Counted from the stretch's first letter, positions 40,481 through 50,025 are shown. The stretch: DNA of 64,000 nt from Natrarchaeobaculum sulfurireducens (GCF_003430825.1 NZ_CP024047.1:1674001-1738000), one strand, 5' to 3'. The notes: generated by a model not told the origin, from the sequence alone. Translations and numbers: made by a program.

Positions 40481-40971
40481 GCGCTCGCTGCTGACCCATC
40501 GGGGGGACTCGGACAGCAGTCGGCCGTGACAATCCCGTCTTTTCTCCACGTCACCGTCTGACCAGTACTGTCGCCCGTGGTTCTCGAGGGTGGTGTGGGA
40601 ACCGTCATAGCGTACTCGACTGCGGGGTACCCCTTGGACACCTTTGCTCGCTGTTTCCGGGACGAGATCGGTGATCGCTACGCCGACGAACGTGACAGTG
40701 CGTATTCACTGTGTTTTCTACTGGACCGAGACTGACCGGCGGCCAACGCCAGCGCGCCGCCATCGTCAGCGCGATCGTTCATAGTCCATGATCTCACGAG
40801 TCGATCCGACCAGGAGTCAGGGCTAACGGCGGCCAAGGCCGAGTGAATTACCGCTCGGTTCTTTCCCAGAGCTAACTCGGGTGGCGATGGACAGAAGGTA
40901 GCGCAAAACGAAGATTCGATATAGCGAATACCGGTGTACCAGTTGGGATACAGACAGTCACGACACAACAA
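40481..40971. other. Intergenic region with one possible tiny gene
   Basis: About 490 bases between the TrmB-type regulator and the Gfo/Idh oxidoreductase. Apart from the small frame at 40577-40735 I see no feature. Frames on the minus strand across this region are antisense extensions over the next gene. Confidence 0.35.
40577..40735 (+). CDS. Possible small protein of 52 residues
   Basis: A GTG-initiated frame with protein-like content: AYSTAGYPLDTFARCFRDEI, GDRYADERDSAYSLCFLLDR. Its acidic, Tyr/Asp-rich composition resembles real haloarchaeal protein, and codon third positions are mostly G or C. A stop lies shortly upstream, so it could be the C-terminal remnant of a larger gene. No family recognised. 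Confidence 0.25.
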   Translation: MVLEGGVGTVIAYSTAGYPLDTFARCFRDEIGDRYADERDSAYSLCFLLDRD

Positions 40972-42039
40972 ATGACAATTGATCGACGCGGCATCAGGAC
41001 CGGAATCGTCGGCCTCGGGAATATCGGCCAGTATCACGCAGAGCGGCTCGTCGACCGAAACGTCACGCTCGTCGGTGGGATGGACGTCGTCGACGAGGCG
41101 AGACGTCGATTCGCTAGACGGTACGACGTCGACGTGTTCGAAGACCACCAGCAACTGTACGACACTGTCGACGCCGTGATCATCACGACGCCAAACAAGT
41201 ATCACGAGCAGTACGCGATCGACGCGTTCGAACGGGACCTCCACGTCCTCCTCGAGAAGCCACTCGCCCACTCGCTCGAGAGCGCGACACGGATCGCCGA
41301 CGCAGCAGCCGATGCCGAAAGTCACGGGATGGTGGGATTTAACAACCGATTTGCGAACGCGGTTCGGATCGTCCGCGACCGACTGGCACGCGGAGACCTG
41401 GGCGAGGTCACACACGTGGAGGCGAACTACGTCCGCAGACGAGGCATTCCCGGCCGGGGCTCGTGGTTCACTCGACGACAGATCGCCGGCGGCGGTGCGC
41501 TCATCGACCTCGGCGTCCACGCTATCGACCTCGCACTCTACCTTCTTGGCTACCCGCCGGTCGAGGAAGTCAGCGGTGTCACCCGCGGAACGTTCGGCGC
41601 GCGTGAGGATTACGCCTATCTAGAGATGTGGGCCGACGACGCCGGCCCGTCGGGATTCGACGTCGACGACTCCGCGAGCGCGTTCGTTCGGTGTCGCGAC
41701 GGGCGGACGATCAGCCTCGAGGTGGCCTGGGCGACGAACCGGCCAGCAACTCACGAGTTCATCATTCGCGGCACCGAGTCGGCAGCCCGCTTCGACTTAC
41801 TCGAGGGAGATCTGAGCTTTCATTCGGCGAGCAACGTCGGTGCCGACCATCTCGAGGATACGGGGATCGAAGCGACTCAGAACGACACCCACGCCGACGA
41901 ACAGCAGGCCTTCTTCGATCGCATCCTCGCGGAGAACCCCCACGATAACAGCGTCTCGGAGGCCCTGACCGTCCAGCGAGTCGTCGACGGAATCTACCGC
42001 TCGAGCGAACAGGAGCGGTCGATCGACATCGACGAGTAA
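40972..42039 (+). CDS. Gfo/Idh/MocA family NAD(P)-dependent oxidoreductase
   Basis: A 355-residue sugar or polyol dehydrogenase-like enzyme. The N-terminal Rossmann loop is GIVGLGNIGQYHAERLVDRN, the family EKP motif is DLHVLLEKPLAHSLESA, and the C-terminal domain has GGGALIDLGVHAIDLALYLL with the conserved Asp-x3-His. The substrate may be inositol, a deoxysugar or another polyol. It begins MTIDRRGIRTG. The TrmB-type sugar regulator upstream on the same strand may control it. Confidence 0.88.
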   Translation: MTIDRRGIRTGIVGLGNIGQYHAERLVDRNVTLVGGMDVVDEARRRFARRYDVDVFEDHQQLYDTVDAVIITTPNKYHEQYAIDAFERDLHVLLEKPLAHSLESATRIADAAADAESHGMVGFNNRFANAVRIVRDRLARGDLGEVTHVEANYVRRRGIPGRGSWFTRRQIAGGGALIDLGVHAIDLALYLLGYPPVEEVSGVTRGTFGAREDYAYLEMWADDAGPSGFDVDDSASAFVRCRDGRTISLEVAWATNRPATHEFIIRGTESAARFDLLEGDLSFHSASNVGADHLEDTGIEATQNDTHADEQQAFFDRILAENPHDNSVSEALTVQRVVDGIYRSSEQERSIDIDE

Positions 42040-42082
42040 CCGCAGGCTGTGGTTTTACGAGCGCTACGTGATAGGAAGCATC

Positions 42083-42394
42083 ATGAGAGTGACCCGCCAG
42101 CTCATGCTCGAGATCGAACGGCGTGAGGTTCCGGTCGGGGAATCGATAACCGTCCGCGTTCACGACGGAACGAACCGACCGATCGAAGATGCGACGGTCG
42201 AGGCTGGATCACGACGCTACCGAACCGACTCCAGAGGGATCTGCAAGCTCACACTCCAGTCACCCGGATTCTGGCGGCTTACCGCGCGCAAACTGCCGAC
42301 GGATCGGATCGCCTATCGAATGGCGACCGGACTCGTGCGGGCAGTTCCCAGATCGACGACCACTCCGTCGCGTATTCGATCCGGTCCGACGTGA
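42083..42394 (+). CDS. Carboxypeptidase-regulatory-like (beta-sandwich) small protein
   Basis: A 103-residue protein: MRVTRQLMLEIERREVPVGE, ITVRVHDGTNRPIEDATVEA, RRYRTDSRGICKLTLQSPGF, WRLTAR. This is the pattern of a transthyretin/carboxypeptidase-regulatory-like beta sandwich. The last 15 residues (VPRSTTTPSRIRSGP) look unlike the rest, and the +1 frame past codon 88 reads a more typical acidic end, so a small frameshift is possible. ATG at 42083 chosen. Located 43 bases after the oxidoreductase. Confidence 0.6.
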   Translation: MRVTRQLMLEIERREVPVGESITVRVHDGTNRPIEDATVEAGSRRYRTDSRGICKLTLQSPGFWRLTARKLPTDRIAYRMATGLVRAVPRSTTTPSRIRSGPT

Positions 42395-42622
42395 GCGACA
42401 GCGCTTGAAGAGGAAACGAGAGCGAATTCGAGGTGCTGCGAAACCAACCGGAACGAGCTCCGAGCAGGCGTCTGTTTTCGAATGAGTGATGAGTCTCCCT
42501 TCGTGTGCCTGACACGGACGGCAGCGGACCCCCGCGGGATCGGCCAGCCGACGCAGAACGAGAACTTCATCCTTCGGCTGGTCGCATGGAAGTCGGTACT
42601 GTCCCCAGGGTGATCGGGTCGC

Positions 42623-44026
42623 TCACCCGTCGCCGCGGGCCCGTTCGAACGTCTCGATCGCCATCGTCCTGCGCTCGCCGTGGTCGACGAGAGGGGCCGG
42701 ATAGTCGGGAGCGACCGCCTCACGTTCGGACGGCTCGAGTTCGTGCCAGCCGTGGATCTCGTCGGAGCTGGCATCCGCAAGTTCCGGAACGTACTGGCGG
42801 ATGTACTCGGCGTCGGGGTCGTACTCCCGGCCCTGTTTCATTGGGTTGAACACCCGAAAGTACGGCTGGGCGTCGGTCCCGGTCGAAGCTGCCCACTGCC
42901 AGCCGCCGACGTCGTTCGCCGTCTCGTGGTCTGCGAGGTGCCGCCGGAACCAGTCGTACCCCTCACGCCAGTCGATCAGGAGGTCTTTCGTCAGAAACGA
43001 CGCGACGAGCATCCGAACCCGATTGTGCATCCACGCCTCCTCGAGAAGCTGGCGCATTCCCGCGTCGACGATCGGGTAGCCGGTCCGACCCGCCTGCCAC
43101 GCTTCGAGTTCCTCGGGGTCGTTGTGCCACTCGATCCCGTTTTGATAGCCGGAGAAGTTCTCGGATACCGTCTCCGGATTGAACGCCAGGACGTGTGCGT
43201 AGAACTCCCGCCAGGCGAGCTGTCGCTGGAACTCACGGACGCTCGCTCGAGCGTCGCCGTCTTCCGCACGGTCGGCTGCGCGCTCGGTCGCGGCGTACAG
43301 TTCGCGAACGCCGACAGTGCCCCACTTGAGGTGTGGTGAAAGCCGCGAGGTCATCCCCGCTGACGGGACGTCCCGCGTTTCGGCATACCGGTAGATCGGT
43401 CCGGAGCAGAACGACGCGACGCGCTCGCGAGCAGCCGTCGGGGTCACCGACGGGAAAGACACCTCGGGCTCTTCGAAGCCTAACTCCTCGAGCGACGGGA
43501 GGGGGTCGCCACGAACCTCTCCGAGGTCGGCCGCCGTCGGAGCATCTACTGGCGATTGCTTCTCCCGGTCACGCCACTTTTTCCAGAAGTACGAAAAGAC
43601 CGAATAGTGCTCACCCTGGTTGGGCGTGATCGAGCCGGGTTCGTGACAGATCGCATCGTGGACCGACTCGAGCCTGACGCCGTCGTCCTCGAGCGCAGCG
43701 GTGACAGCCCGATCACGTTCGCTGGCGAGGCCGCTGTAGTCTTCGTTCCAGACGACGGTCGACGCTTCGACTTCTGAGGCAACCTGGGGAACGACCTTGC
43801 TCGCTTCACCTCGGCGAACGAGGAGATCGCTGTCGCGCTCACGGTACTGTTCCCGAAGTGCCGAAAGCCCGTCGAGCAGACATGCGACACGGACCGGCGA
43901 CGCATGCTCGAGGACGGTCGGGTCGAGCACGAACAGCGAGACGAGTGGCTCGTCGAACGATGCTGCTTGCTCGAGGCCACAGTTATCACGCACCCGTAAG
44001 TCACGGCGGTGCCAGAAGAGTACCAT
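42623..44026 (-). CDS. phr: Deoxyribodipyrimidine photolyase
   Basis: A 467-residue class I CPD photolyase that repairs UV pyrimidine dimers with light. N-terminal photolyase domain: MVLFWHRRDLRVRDNCGLEQ, with the antenna-binding region following. C-terminal FAD domain: GMTSRLSPHLKWGTVGVREL, QLAWREFYAHVLAFNPE, GYPIVDAGMRQLLEEAWMHN, RVRMLVASFLTKDLLIDWRE, GGWQWAASTGTDAQPYFRVF. The electron-transfer Trp residues are in place. Full length. Confidence 0.95.
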   Translation of the reverse strand: MVLFWHRRDLRVRDNCGLEQAASFDEPLVSLFVLDPTVLEHASPVRVACLLDGLSALREQYRERDSDLLVRRGEASKVVPQVASEVEASTVVWNEDYSGLASERDRAVTAALEDDGVRLESVHDAICHEPGSITPNQGEHYSVFSYFWKKWRDREKQSPVDAPTAADLGEVRGDPLPSLEELGFEEPEVSFPSVTPTAARERVASFCSGPIYRYAETRDVPSAGMTSRLSPHLKWGTVGVRELYAATERAADRAEDGDARASVREFQRQLAWREFYAHVLAFNPETVSENFSGYQNGIEWHNDPEELEAWQAGRTGYPIVDAGMRQLLEEAWMHNRVRMLVASFLTKDLLIDWREGYDWFRRHLADHETANDVGGWQWAASTGTDAQPYFRVFNPMKQGREYDPDAEYIRQYVPELADASSDEIHGWHELEPSEREAVAPDYPAPLVDHGERRTMAIETFERARGDG

Positions 44027-44100
44027 GCATCAGCGGTCGGGTTCGAGTACCGAAAACGTCGGGATACCGGTGATCGGCGGCGGGTGGTCTCTCGACAGCA

Positions 44101-44973
44101 CTACGATCTGCCTGGTCGCTCGAGCCGGTTAATCCGGGTCGCGAGATAGCCTCGAGCGTTCCAGTAGAGTTCGTCGATCGTGTACCGTCGAGCAACGTAG
44201 ACGCTGAACAGCGCGAGTAGCGTTCCCGCGACGACGTCGGAGAACCAGTGAATGCCGAGATACATCGTCGAAATCGCGACACTGATCGCGATGATTCCGG
44301 CAATACCGAGCCAGGCCGGATACTCTTCGCGCGTGTACCAGGCGAAAAAGAACACCGTCATCGCGAGGGACGTATGCAGCGAGGGGAAAACGTTCGTGTT
44401 CTGGTTTACCTCGTGTGTAAGCAGCCCCGACTGCGGGAACGCAATGTAGAGCAGCCCCTCGAACTCCCCCACGAGATTCCGTGGCCCGACTGCGATGAAC
44501 AGCATATAACAAAACAGGCCGATCCCGTAGTTCAACGCGAACGCGAAGATCAGATTACGCAGTTCGTCGGCAGACTCGAGTGCGAAGTACGCGACGAACG
44601 GGAACAACAGGAGAAACGCATAGCCATAGATATAGATAAAGACGAAGTAGGCGGTTAGCTCGGGCGTCTGAAGTGACTGGAGCGTGACGACTGGATTGAT
44701 GGGCAACACCACGTTCTCGACGTACTCGAGCAGCGGCGTGATACTGATGCCGATGACGTCTCGTTCGAGCCGGATGACGATGTCGACGGTCCCCCACCGA
44801 AAGAGTAAGACGAGCGCGAGGACACTCGCTGGGAGCAAACACGGTCTGAGCCGGGCACGAATGTCAGTCAGCGCCGTAGCCAATCGACGTGGGCCCACCA
44901 CGACGAGGGTCGCGACCGCGAGCATCGTGGCGACCATGATGGCCAGTTCGAGGACCACGGCGGCGAAAGACAT
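44101..44973 (-). CDS. PAP2-type phosphatase/phosphotransferase membrane protein
   Basis: A 290-residue membrane protein with about six to seven helices. PAP2 active-site blocks are visible: NVFPSLHTSLAMTVFFFAWY (motif with catalytic His) and TMYLGIHWFSDVVAGTLLAL (motif with second His and Asp). The first motif (KxxxxxxRP) is not obvious, as in the inositol-phosphorylceramide-synthase-like subgroup. It probably acts on lipid phosphates at the outer face of the membrane. ATG at 44973 (MSFAAVVLELAIMV) preferred to 44997. Confidence 0.8.
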   Translation of the reverse strand: MSFAAVVLELAIMVATMLAVATLVVVGPRRLATALTDIRARLRPCLLPASVLALVLLFRWGTVDIVIRLERDVIGISITPLLEYVENVVLPINPVVTLQSLQTPELTAYFVFIYIYGYAFLLLFPFVAYFALESADELRNLIFAFALNYGIGLFCYMLFIAVGPRNLVGEFEGLLYIAFPQSGLLTHEVNQNTNVFPSLHTSLAMTVFFFAWYTREEYPAWLGIAGIIAISVAISTMYLGIHWFSDVVAGTLLALFSVYVARRYTIDELYWNARGYLATRINRLERPGRS

Positions 44974-45028
44974 GATTGTCTCTACACTATGGAACAAGAG
45001 CCATTAACTCTTGCAGGTCGACTCGGAC

Positions 45029-46777
45029 TCATCTGAGAAGTTCGTCGTCTTCGTATCGATATCCCGCATCCTCGAAGAGTGATCGAACCCGAGTAGGGTT
45101 GACTTCGCCATCCGAGCCGGGGAATGTGGTGAGGTCGGACGGCTGGTCGAATCCCCATTCGTCGTCCCGAAGCCCGACCAGAGAGCTGTATCTCGTCGCT
45201 GGTTTCCCCTGGCCATCGAGAAACTCGGAGACAACGTATTCCCGGTCGACCAGTCTGGAGATTACCCGTCTGAACCGCGGATTTCCGAGGTCCTCGTGGT
45301 GGAGGTTGTATCCGATCATGTAAAACGAGGTGGAGGAGGCTGTTCGTAACATCGAGTCGGACGCGTCACTGAGCGCCTCACGTTCCGTAGACGAGATCAT
45401 CCCAGTTGTAAGGTCTATGTCTCCGTCCAGTAGCGATTCGACCATCGAGCCGGGGTTTGGATACGTTCGGAACCGCAGCCCCGAATACTGTGAAAAGTCC
45501 GACAACACGTCCGGCCGGTCGGCCGAGGAGTCACGGAAGACGTGTTCTTCGAACGGGTCGAGGACGATCTCGTCTGAAGTGACTTCGGTCAGTTCTAACA
45601 GCCCCGATCCGACCGGCTCTTGGTTATCAGTAGCGAGTGCGTCGGTACGATACTCGGCGATGACTTCGGAGCGGGACTCCCAGACGTGTTTCGGAAGGAT
45701 TGGTATCGTGAGACTCCGCTCCGCGACCGCGCGGTTCGAATCGCCGAACGAGAACGTAACTGTACGAGTATCCGTCTGTTCGACGGTCTGGAGTACGGTC
45801 TGTCGACATCGATACCGATGGGCCGGAACCCCACCCTCGACCGATCCCATCGACGTGTCTTCGAGAAACTCCATCGTGAACGCAACGTCGTCGGCATCGA
45901 GCCGTTCGTCGTCGTGCCAGCGCAGTCCCTCGCGCAACGTGATCGTCGCCTCGAGACCATCTGAGTCGTCCCAGTCGACCTCCTCGGCGAGCCACGGAAC
46001 GAGTTCGCCGTCTTCACCAACCGGTCTGGCGAGTGGATCGTACAGCAGCCCAAGCAACCCATCGATTCGGGTTCTGTCAGCTACGATCGGATTCAGCCGA
46101 TCCCCGAGTCCTTCGCCGAACACTCCGACGACGAGCGGGTCGTCTCGGGACCCATCGTCTGGCTCGCGAGAGAGTATCTCGTAATACTCGACGGGCCGGG
46201 TGGGTGGTGCCGGTGCCGAGATCTCCTCGCGTACGCCACCGATTCGGTCGGGAAATCCGATCACCGTATACGGCGTCGTTTCGTCGAAGTATTCGAATAG
46301 GTCAGTTAGCATGGCTTCACGATCGTCCTCGTTGGCCGTTCGCTGCTGTTCTAAGTGCCCATCGATGGTGACGTCCGAAAACTGCAGGGGGTTTTGCCAC
46401 CCCCGTTCGTTGACGAAGTCAGAGTGAAGCAACCCACGAAGCGCGTCCATCTCGTCGAAACCGGGATGGCGGACGACGAAGAGATCGTAGTCCTGCTCGA
46501 GTAATACATCCCGGTAGAGGTTCATCTCCGGGATTGGCTCGTGCGTGGTGTCGATTCCGGCCTCACGAAGGTTATCTCTGAGTTGACTCAATATTTTGGC
46601 GGCGACGACATCGTCGTCGGCCGGCACCGTCTTGATCGTCAGTTCGACCTGCGCCGGGGTCGTGTTTTCGGCTCGAGACCAGAGTCGCTCCGAACAGCCG
46701 GCGAGTGAACTCGCTGCTACGCTTCCCAGACCGGCAAGGGCGCCCCGCCGGGTTACAAACGGAGCGTCGTCTCCCAT
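45029..46777 (-). CDS. ABC transporter substrate-binding protein, family 5 (peptide type)
   Basis: A 582-residue extracellular lipoprotein. The N-terminus is a Tat signal with lipobox: VTRRGALAGLGSVAASSLAG followed by Cys28. The rest has the SBP family 5 layout (LRWHDDERLDADDVAFTMEF, STSFYMIGYNLHHEDLGNPR, FRRVISRLVDREYVV). Substrates are usually oligopeptides. No permease or ATPase genes are adjacent, so it is an orphan that must share a transporter encoded elsewhere. Faces away from cetZ. Confidence 0.85.
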   Translation of the reverse strand: MGDDAPFVTRRGALAGLGSVAASSLAGCSERLWSRAENTTPAQVELTIKTVPADDDVVAAKILSQLRDNLREAGIDTTHEPIPEMNLYRDVLLEQDYDLFVVRHPGFDEMDALRGLLHSDFVNERGWQNPLQFSDVTIDGHLEQQRTANEDDREAMLTDLFEYFDETTPYTVIGFPDRIGGVREEISAPAPPTRPVEYYEILSREPDDGSRDDPLVVGVFGEGLGDRLNPIVADRTRIDGLLGLLYDPLARPVGEDGELVPWLAEEVDWDDSDGLEATITLREGLRWHDDERLDADDVAFTMEFLEDTSMGSVEGGVPAHRYRCRQTVLQTVEQTDTRTVTFSFGDSNRAVAERSLTIPILPKHVWESRSEVIAEYRTDALATDNQEPVGSGLLELTEVTSDEIVLDPFEEHVFRDSSADRPDVLSDFSQYSGLRFRTYPNPGSMVESLLDGDIDLTTGMISSTEREALSDASDSMLRTASSTSFYMIGYNLHHEDLGNPRFRRVISRLVDREYVVSEFLDGQGKPATRYSSLVGLRDDEWGFDQPSDLTTFPGSDGEVNPTRVRSLFEDAGYRYEDDELLR

Positions 46778-47131
46778 ATCGGTGGGTCTACGCCGTCCCG
46801 TCGTATAGGACTTACTCTCGGATCGACATACTGACCCACACCAGTGTTAGACCCGCTGGTGAGCGTGAACGATCAATCGATGGCAATCGCCCGTGGACGG
46901 CCCGCTGATGATCGATCGTATTCTCACTCGTGACCGTCGGTAGGAAGCGACTATCGTGAATAAACGAAATTATGGATATCGTGAAAGTATTGATTTCGAC
47001 CGTATGCTCAGTATAACAATAGCTCACATTCGGTAGTGTCGAGACGTGGTATCCGTTCCCACCGCAGTCTCAGCAGTCGATAGGCAGGCGTCCGATGGAA
47101 TACGGTCTGGGAACGGCCACGAGAGACAACT
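46778..47131. other. Divergent promoter region, no gene
   Basis: 354 bases between the peptide-binding lipoprotein and cetZ. An AT-rich core (about 46955-47030, containing GAATAAACGAAATTATGG and AGTATAACAATAG) should hold promoters. I see no clear inverted repeat. Confidence 0.4.
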
Positions 47132-48292
47132 ATGAAACTCGCACTAATCGGCTTCGGTCAGGCAGGCGGAAAAGTCGTCGACGAGTTCCTGTCGTTCGAC
47201 GAGGCGATCGGCGGCGGCTTCATCGAATCGGCAGTCGCCGTCAACTCGGCGACGACGGACCTCCATGGACTCGAGAGAGTGCCGCAGGCAAACCGCGTCC
47301 TCATCGGCCAGGCTCGCGTGAAAGGCCACGGCGTCGGCGCGGACAACGAACTCGGCGCGGCGGTCACTGAAGAGGACATCGACGAGATCCAGGGTGCGAT
47401 CGATCGCATTCCAGTCCACGAGATCGACGCATTCCTCATCGTCGCGGGCATGGGCGGCGGCACCGGCTCTGGTGGCGCACCGGTGCTTGCATCCCACCTC
47501 AGGCGTATCTACAGCCAGCCCGTGTTCGGCCTGGGCATTCTCCCCGCAATGGACGAAGGTGGCATCTACACCCTGAACGCCGCACGGTCGTTCCAGACGT
47601 TCGTCCGCGAGGTCGACAACCTGCTCGTCTTCGACAACGACGTCTGGCGAAGCGCAGGCGAGTCGGTCGCCGATGGCTACGGACGAATCAACCGGGAGAT
47701 CGTCGAGCGGTTCGGCCTTCTCTTCGCCGCCGGTGAGGTCGGCCACGGTGATCACATCGCCGAGAGCGTCGTCGATTCCTCGGAAATCATCAACACGCTC
47801 AACGACGGCGTTTCGACGATCGGCTACGCCAGCGAAACGGTCGAGCCCTCGAGCGACGGCCTCCTCTCGACGTTCAAGAGCGACGATGGATTCGACGAAG
47901 GGCAAGCGACGAACCGAATGACGAGTCTCGTTCGCAAGGCGACGCTGGGTCGGCTCACGCTACCATGTGACGTCGGGAGTGCAGACCGCGGGCTCGTCGT
48001 CGCGACCGGGCCGCCTGAGCACCTAAACCGCAAGGGTGTCGAGCGCGGCCGCCAGTGGCTCGAAGACGAGACCGGGAGCATGGAGATCCGCGGCGGCGAC
48101 TATCCGATTCCACATCGCGACGAAGTCGGATCGATCGTCCTCCTCTCCGGTGTCACCGACGTCCCGAGAATCGAACAGCTCCAGCAGGTGGCTATCGAGG
48201 CCAAAGACCGAACCGAAACCCTCCAAGCGACTGCCGAAGAGGAGTTTACGTCGCTCGTCGACACCGGCGGCGAGCTCGACGCCCTGTTCTGA
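47132..48292 (+). CDS. cetZ: CetZ family tubulin/FtsZ-like GTPase
   Basis: A 386-residue cytoskeletal GTPase of the haloarchaeal CetZ family, which controls cell shape and motility rather than division. The tubulin signature is IVAGMGGGTGSGGAPVLASH (104-123). Other blocks are MKLALIGFGQAGGKVVDEFL at the N-terminus, LGILPAMDEGGIYTLNAARS and NREIVERFGLLFAAGEVGHG. The C-terminal tail (EEEFTSLVDTGGELDALF) is short and acidic. Several CetZ paralogs usually occur per genome; which one this is cannot be told here. Confidence 0.92.
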   Translation: MKLALIGFGQAGGKVVDEFLSFDEAIGGGFIESAVAVNSATTDLHGLERVPQANRVLIGQARVKGHGVGADNELGAAVTEEDIDEIQGAIDRIPVHEIDAFLIVAGMGGGTGSGGAPVLASHLRRIYSQPVFGLGILPAMDEGGIYTLNAARSFQTFVREVDNLLVFDNDVWRSAGESVADGYGRINREIVERFGLLFAAGEVGHGDHIAESVVDSSEIINTLNDGVSTIGYASETVEPSSDGLLSTFKSDDGFDEGQATNRMTSLVRKATLGRLTLPCDVGSADRGLVVATGPPEHLNRKGVERGRQWLEDETGSMEIRGGDYPIPHRDEVGSIVLLSGVTDVPRIEQLQQVAIEAKDRTETLQATAEEEFTSLVDTGGELDALF

Positions 48293-48724
48293 CACCGCCC
48301 TCGCCGCCGTTTTGAAGCCACCATCGACGAACGACAGGCACTATAGTACCACCTGCAACGATGTGCACACCGATCGCCGACCCGGCTGGCGAGCAGGTGC
48401 GCACTGACGTGCAGTGGCGACTATCGTACTGGACCACCGCCCGCTCGAAACCGTTCAGACACACATCGACGCAGCCGTCAGCGATGCCCGACGAAATGCT
48501 GCGACCGACGCGAACACAGACATGCAGCGAGGGATACTGATAGACAGGGCTGCACTCGAGCGTTCGGATCGATCCTGTGTCGAGCGTTCGGATCGATTGT
48601 ATAGCGCTCGAGCACACAAAATCGGTCGTTTCCGTGTCGCCCGGTTGCCGAGCAACTAGTCAATCTGTAATACTCTCACAGTAACTGGTTAATAACGAAC
48701 GTCGAGAGGAGTTACCGGATCGTC
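48293..48724. repeat. Intergenic region with short repeats
   Basis: 432 bases without a convincing gene. It holds the dyad GGTGCGCACTGACG..CAGTGGC (48396-48425), repeated near 54854, and a 17-base direct repeat CGAGCGTTCGGATCGAT at 48557-48573 and 48581-48597. Frames open on both strands across the direct repeat have no recognisable product. Confidence 0.5.
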
Positions 48725-48910
48725 ATGCGCGGAAACCAGCGGTCCGACGGATCGTGGACGATGCGTGAGACGGTAAAATCGGTCCTCTTTCGGACGTCCG
48801 GGTCGACGACTATCGAGGAGTGTCGTCGGTGTGGAAAGACGATCGAACACGGGGACAGCGACTGTCCAGCCTGTGGCTGTACAGAGACCGTCACGTACGA
48901 AATTACGTAA
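48725..48910 (+). CDS. Zinc-ribbon miniprotein
   Basis: A 61-residue protein with ECRRCGKTIEHG and SDCPACGCTETVTYEIT, two C-x2-C knuckles forming one zinc site. A shorter start at MRETVKSVLFRT is possible. Small haloarchaeal zinc-finger proteins of this kind are common and some affect biofilm formation and swarming, but the role of this one is unknown. Confidence 0.7.
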   Translation: MRGNQRSDGSWTMRETVKSVLFRTSGSTTIEECRRCGKTIEHGDSDCPACGCTETVTYEIT

Positions 48911-48960
48911 CGACGGACGGGCCCACGGCGTTCTCACGGCCGACCAGTCCCTCCCGAACG

Positions 48961-49662
48961 TCACTCTCCCAGTGGAATCGCGTCCGTATCGATGGCCCCT
49001 CGCCGTCCGTCGAGCACGTCGAATCGGTCGTCTCGCCTCCGCTCGAGCCAGTAGAGTAACCGTTCGGCCCACTCGAGTTTCCGGGCTTTCGGCTCGTCGA
49101 CCGATTGGTCGTCGAAGTCCCAGCCGACGAACACCAGTCGGTCGGCACCGAGATGGTCCGCCAGAAACGCAGCTCGGTCGCCGTCGGTAAAGCCGCCGAA
49201 GTTTTTCACGGACTCATACGGTTCCGCCTGCGTAGTCGGGAGGACGTACTCGTCGTCACAGTCAGGTACGACCTCCCGAATGGCCTCGAGATTGTCTCCG
49301 TGTGCGTGGACTGCGACGGGCGTCCCGCGTTCAGTGAGCCGCCGGACAGTGTCCGGGTTCTTGTCCAGGTCAGTGACCATGCAGTCGACGTCGACACCGC
49401 TGGACTCGAGAACGTCGACCGCCGTCGAGGCGGCGAACACGACGTCACCGATGCTTGCACGCTCGAGTGCGTCCGGCTCAGTCAGCGACGGTCCGGCCCC
49501 TGCGACAACGACGGTCGCGTCTCGGACACTCGAGAGCTCCGAGCGGTCGACGTCGTCAACCAGTGATGCGAGGCAGTCTCGAGCGCGTTCGTCACCCGCC
49601 CGGTCGTAGCCGAAGTCCCGACAGATCGCCTCGTAGACCGGCTCCCACTCCTCAAACTCCAT
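48961..49662 (-). CDS. mptE: 6-hydroxymethyl-7,8-dihydropterin pyrophosphokinase, MptE-like (DUF115)
   Basis: A 233-residue DUF115 protein. Blocks are VVVAGAGPSLTEPDALERAS, VFAASTAVDVLESSGVDVDC, MVTDLDKNPDTVRRLTERGT, VAVHAHGDNLEAI and GFTDGDRAAFLADHLGADRL. MptE-type enzymes add pyrophosphate to 6-hydroxymethyldihydropterin, replacing bacterial FolK in archaea. It lies downstream of folP on the same strand, which supports a pterin/folate role. ATG 49662 (MEFEEWEPVYEAIC) is preferred; 49674 adds MSIR. Confidence 0.85.
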   Translation of the reverse strand: MEFEEWEPVYEAICRDFGYDRAGDERARDCLASLVDDVDRSELSSVRDATVVVAGAGPSLTEPDALERASIGDVVFAASTAVDVLESSGVDVDCMVTDLDKNPDTVRRLTERGTPVAVHAHGDNLEAIREVVPDCDDEYVLPTTQAEPYESVKNFGGFTDGDRAAFLADHLGADRLVFVGWDFDDQSVDEPKARKLEWAERLLYWLERRRDDRFDVLDGRRGAIDTDAIPLGE

Positions 49663-50025
49663 ACGAATACTCATAGCCCAGGGCGTTTGGCTGTTCGCAT
49701 CGCAGCATCCACCGATGGCTGTGTCCTTCGTGACATCTACAGAAAGAACGGGTCGGGGAGCCCGAGAGAGTCCACCCACAGTACCAGACCGACAAATCGG
49801 TGTGAAAACACCGGGCTCGCCGGCCGACAGCGGGACCAGGTGATCACTGATTACGAGGATGCTACAACGGCACGGGCTCGCTTACCCACTGATACTCGTC
49901 ACTGGTCGGGTTACTGCCACAATAATTCCGTGTTGTGGGCCGGGTTTCGCCTCCAAAGTACCCCTACCCGAGAGGCCGCCCGGCGTCCAGTTCCTCATTT
50001 CGAAGCCTCCGGTATAAGCTTTCTC
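49663..50025. other. Gap between folP and mptE, no gene seen
   Basis: 363 bases. A weak hairpin CCACAA..TTGTGG (49917-49938) lies about 90 bases past the folP stop and could end transcription. An AT-rich TATAAGC near 50012 is on the folP end. No tRNA or coding frame convinces me. Confidence 0.35.

Noticed and set aside
48414-48659. 81-residue plus-strand frame downstream of cetZ
   Set aside because: Its second half is generated by the 17-base direct repeat, and it has no recognisable fold. Kept as intergenic.
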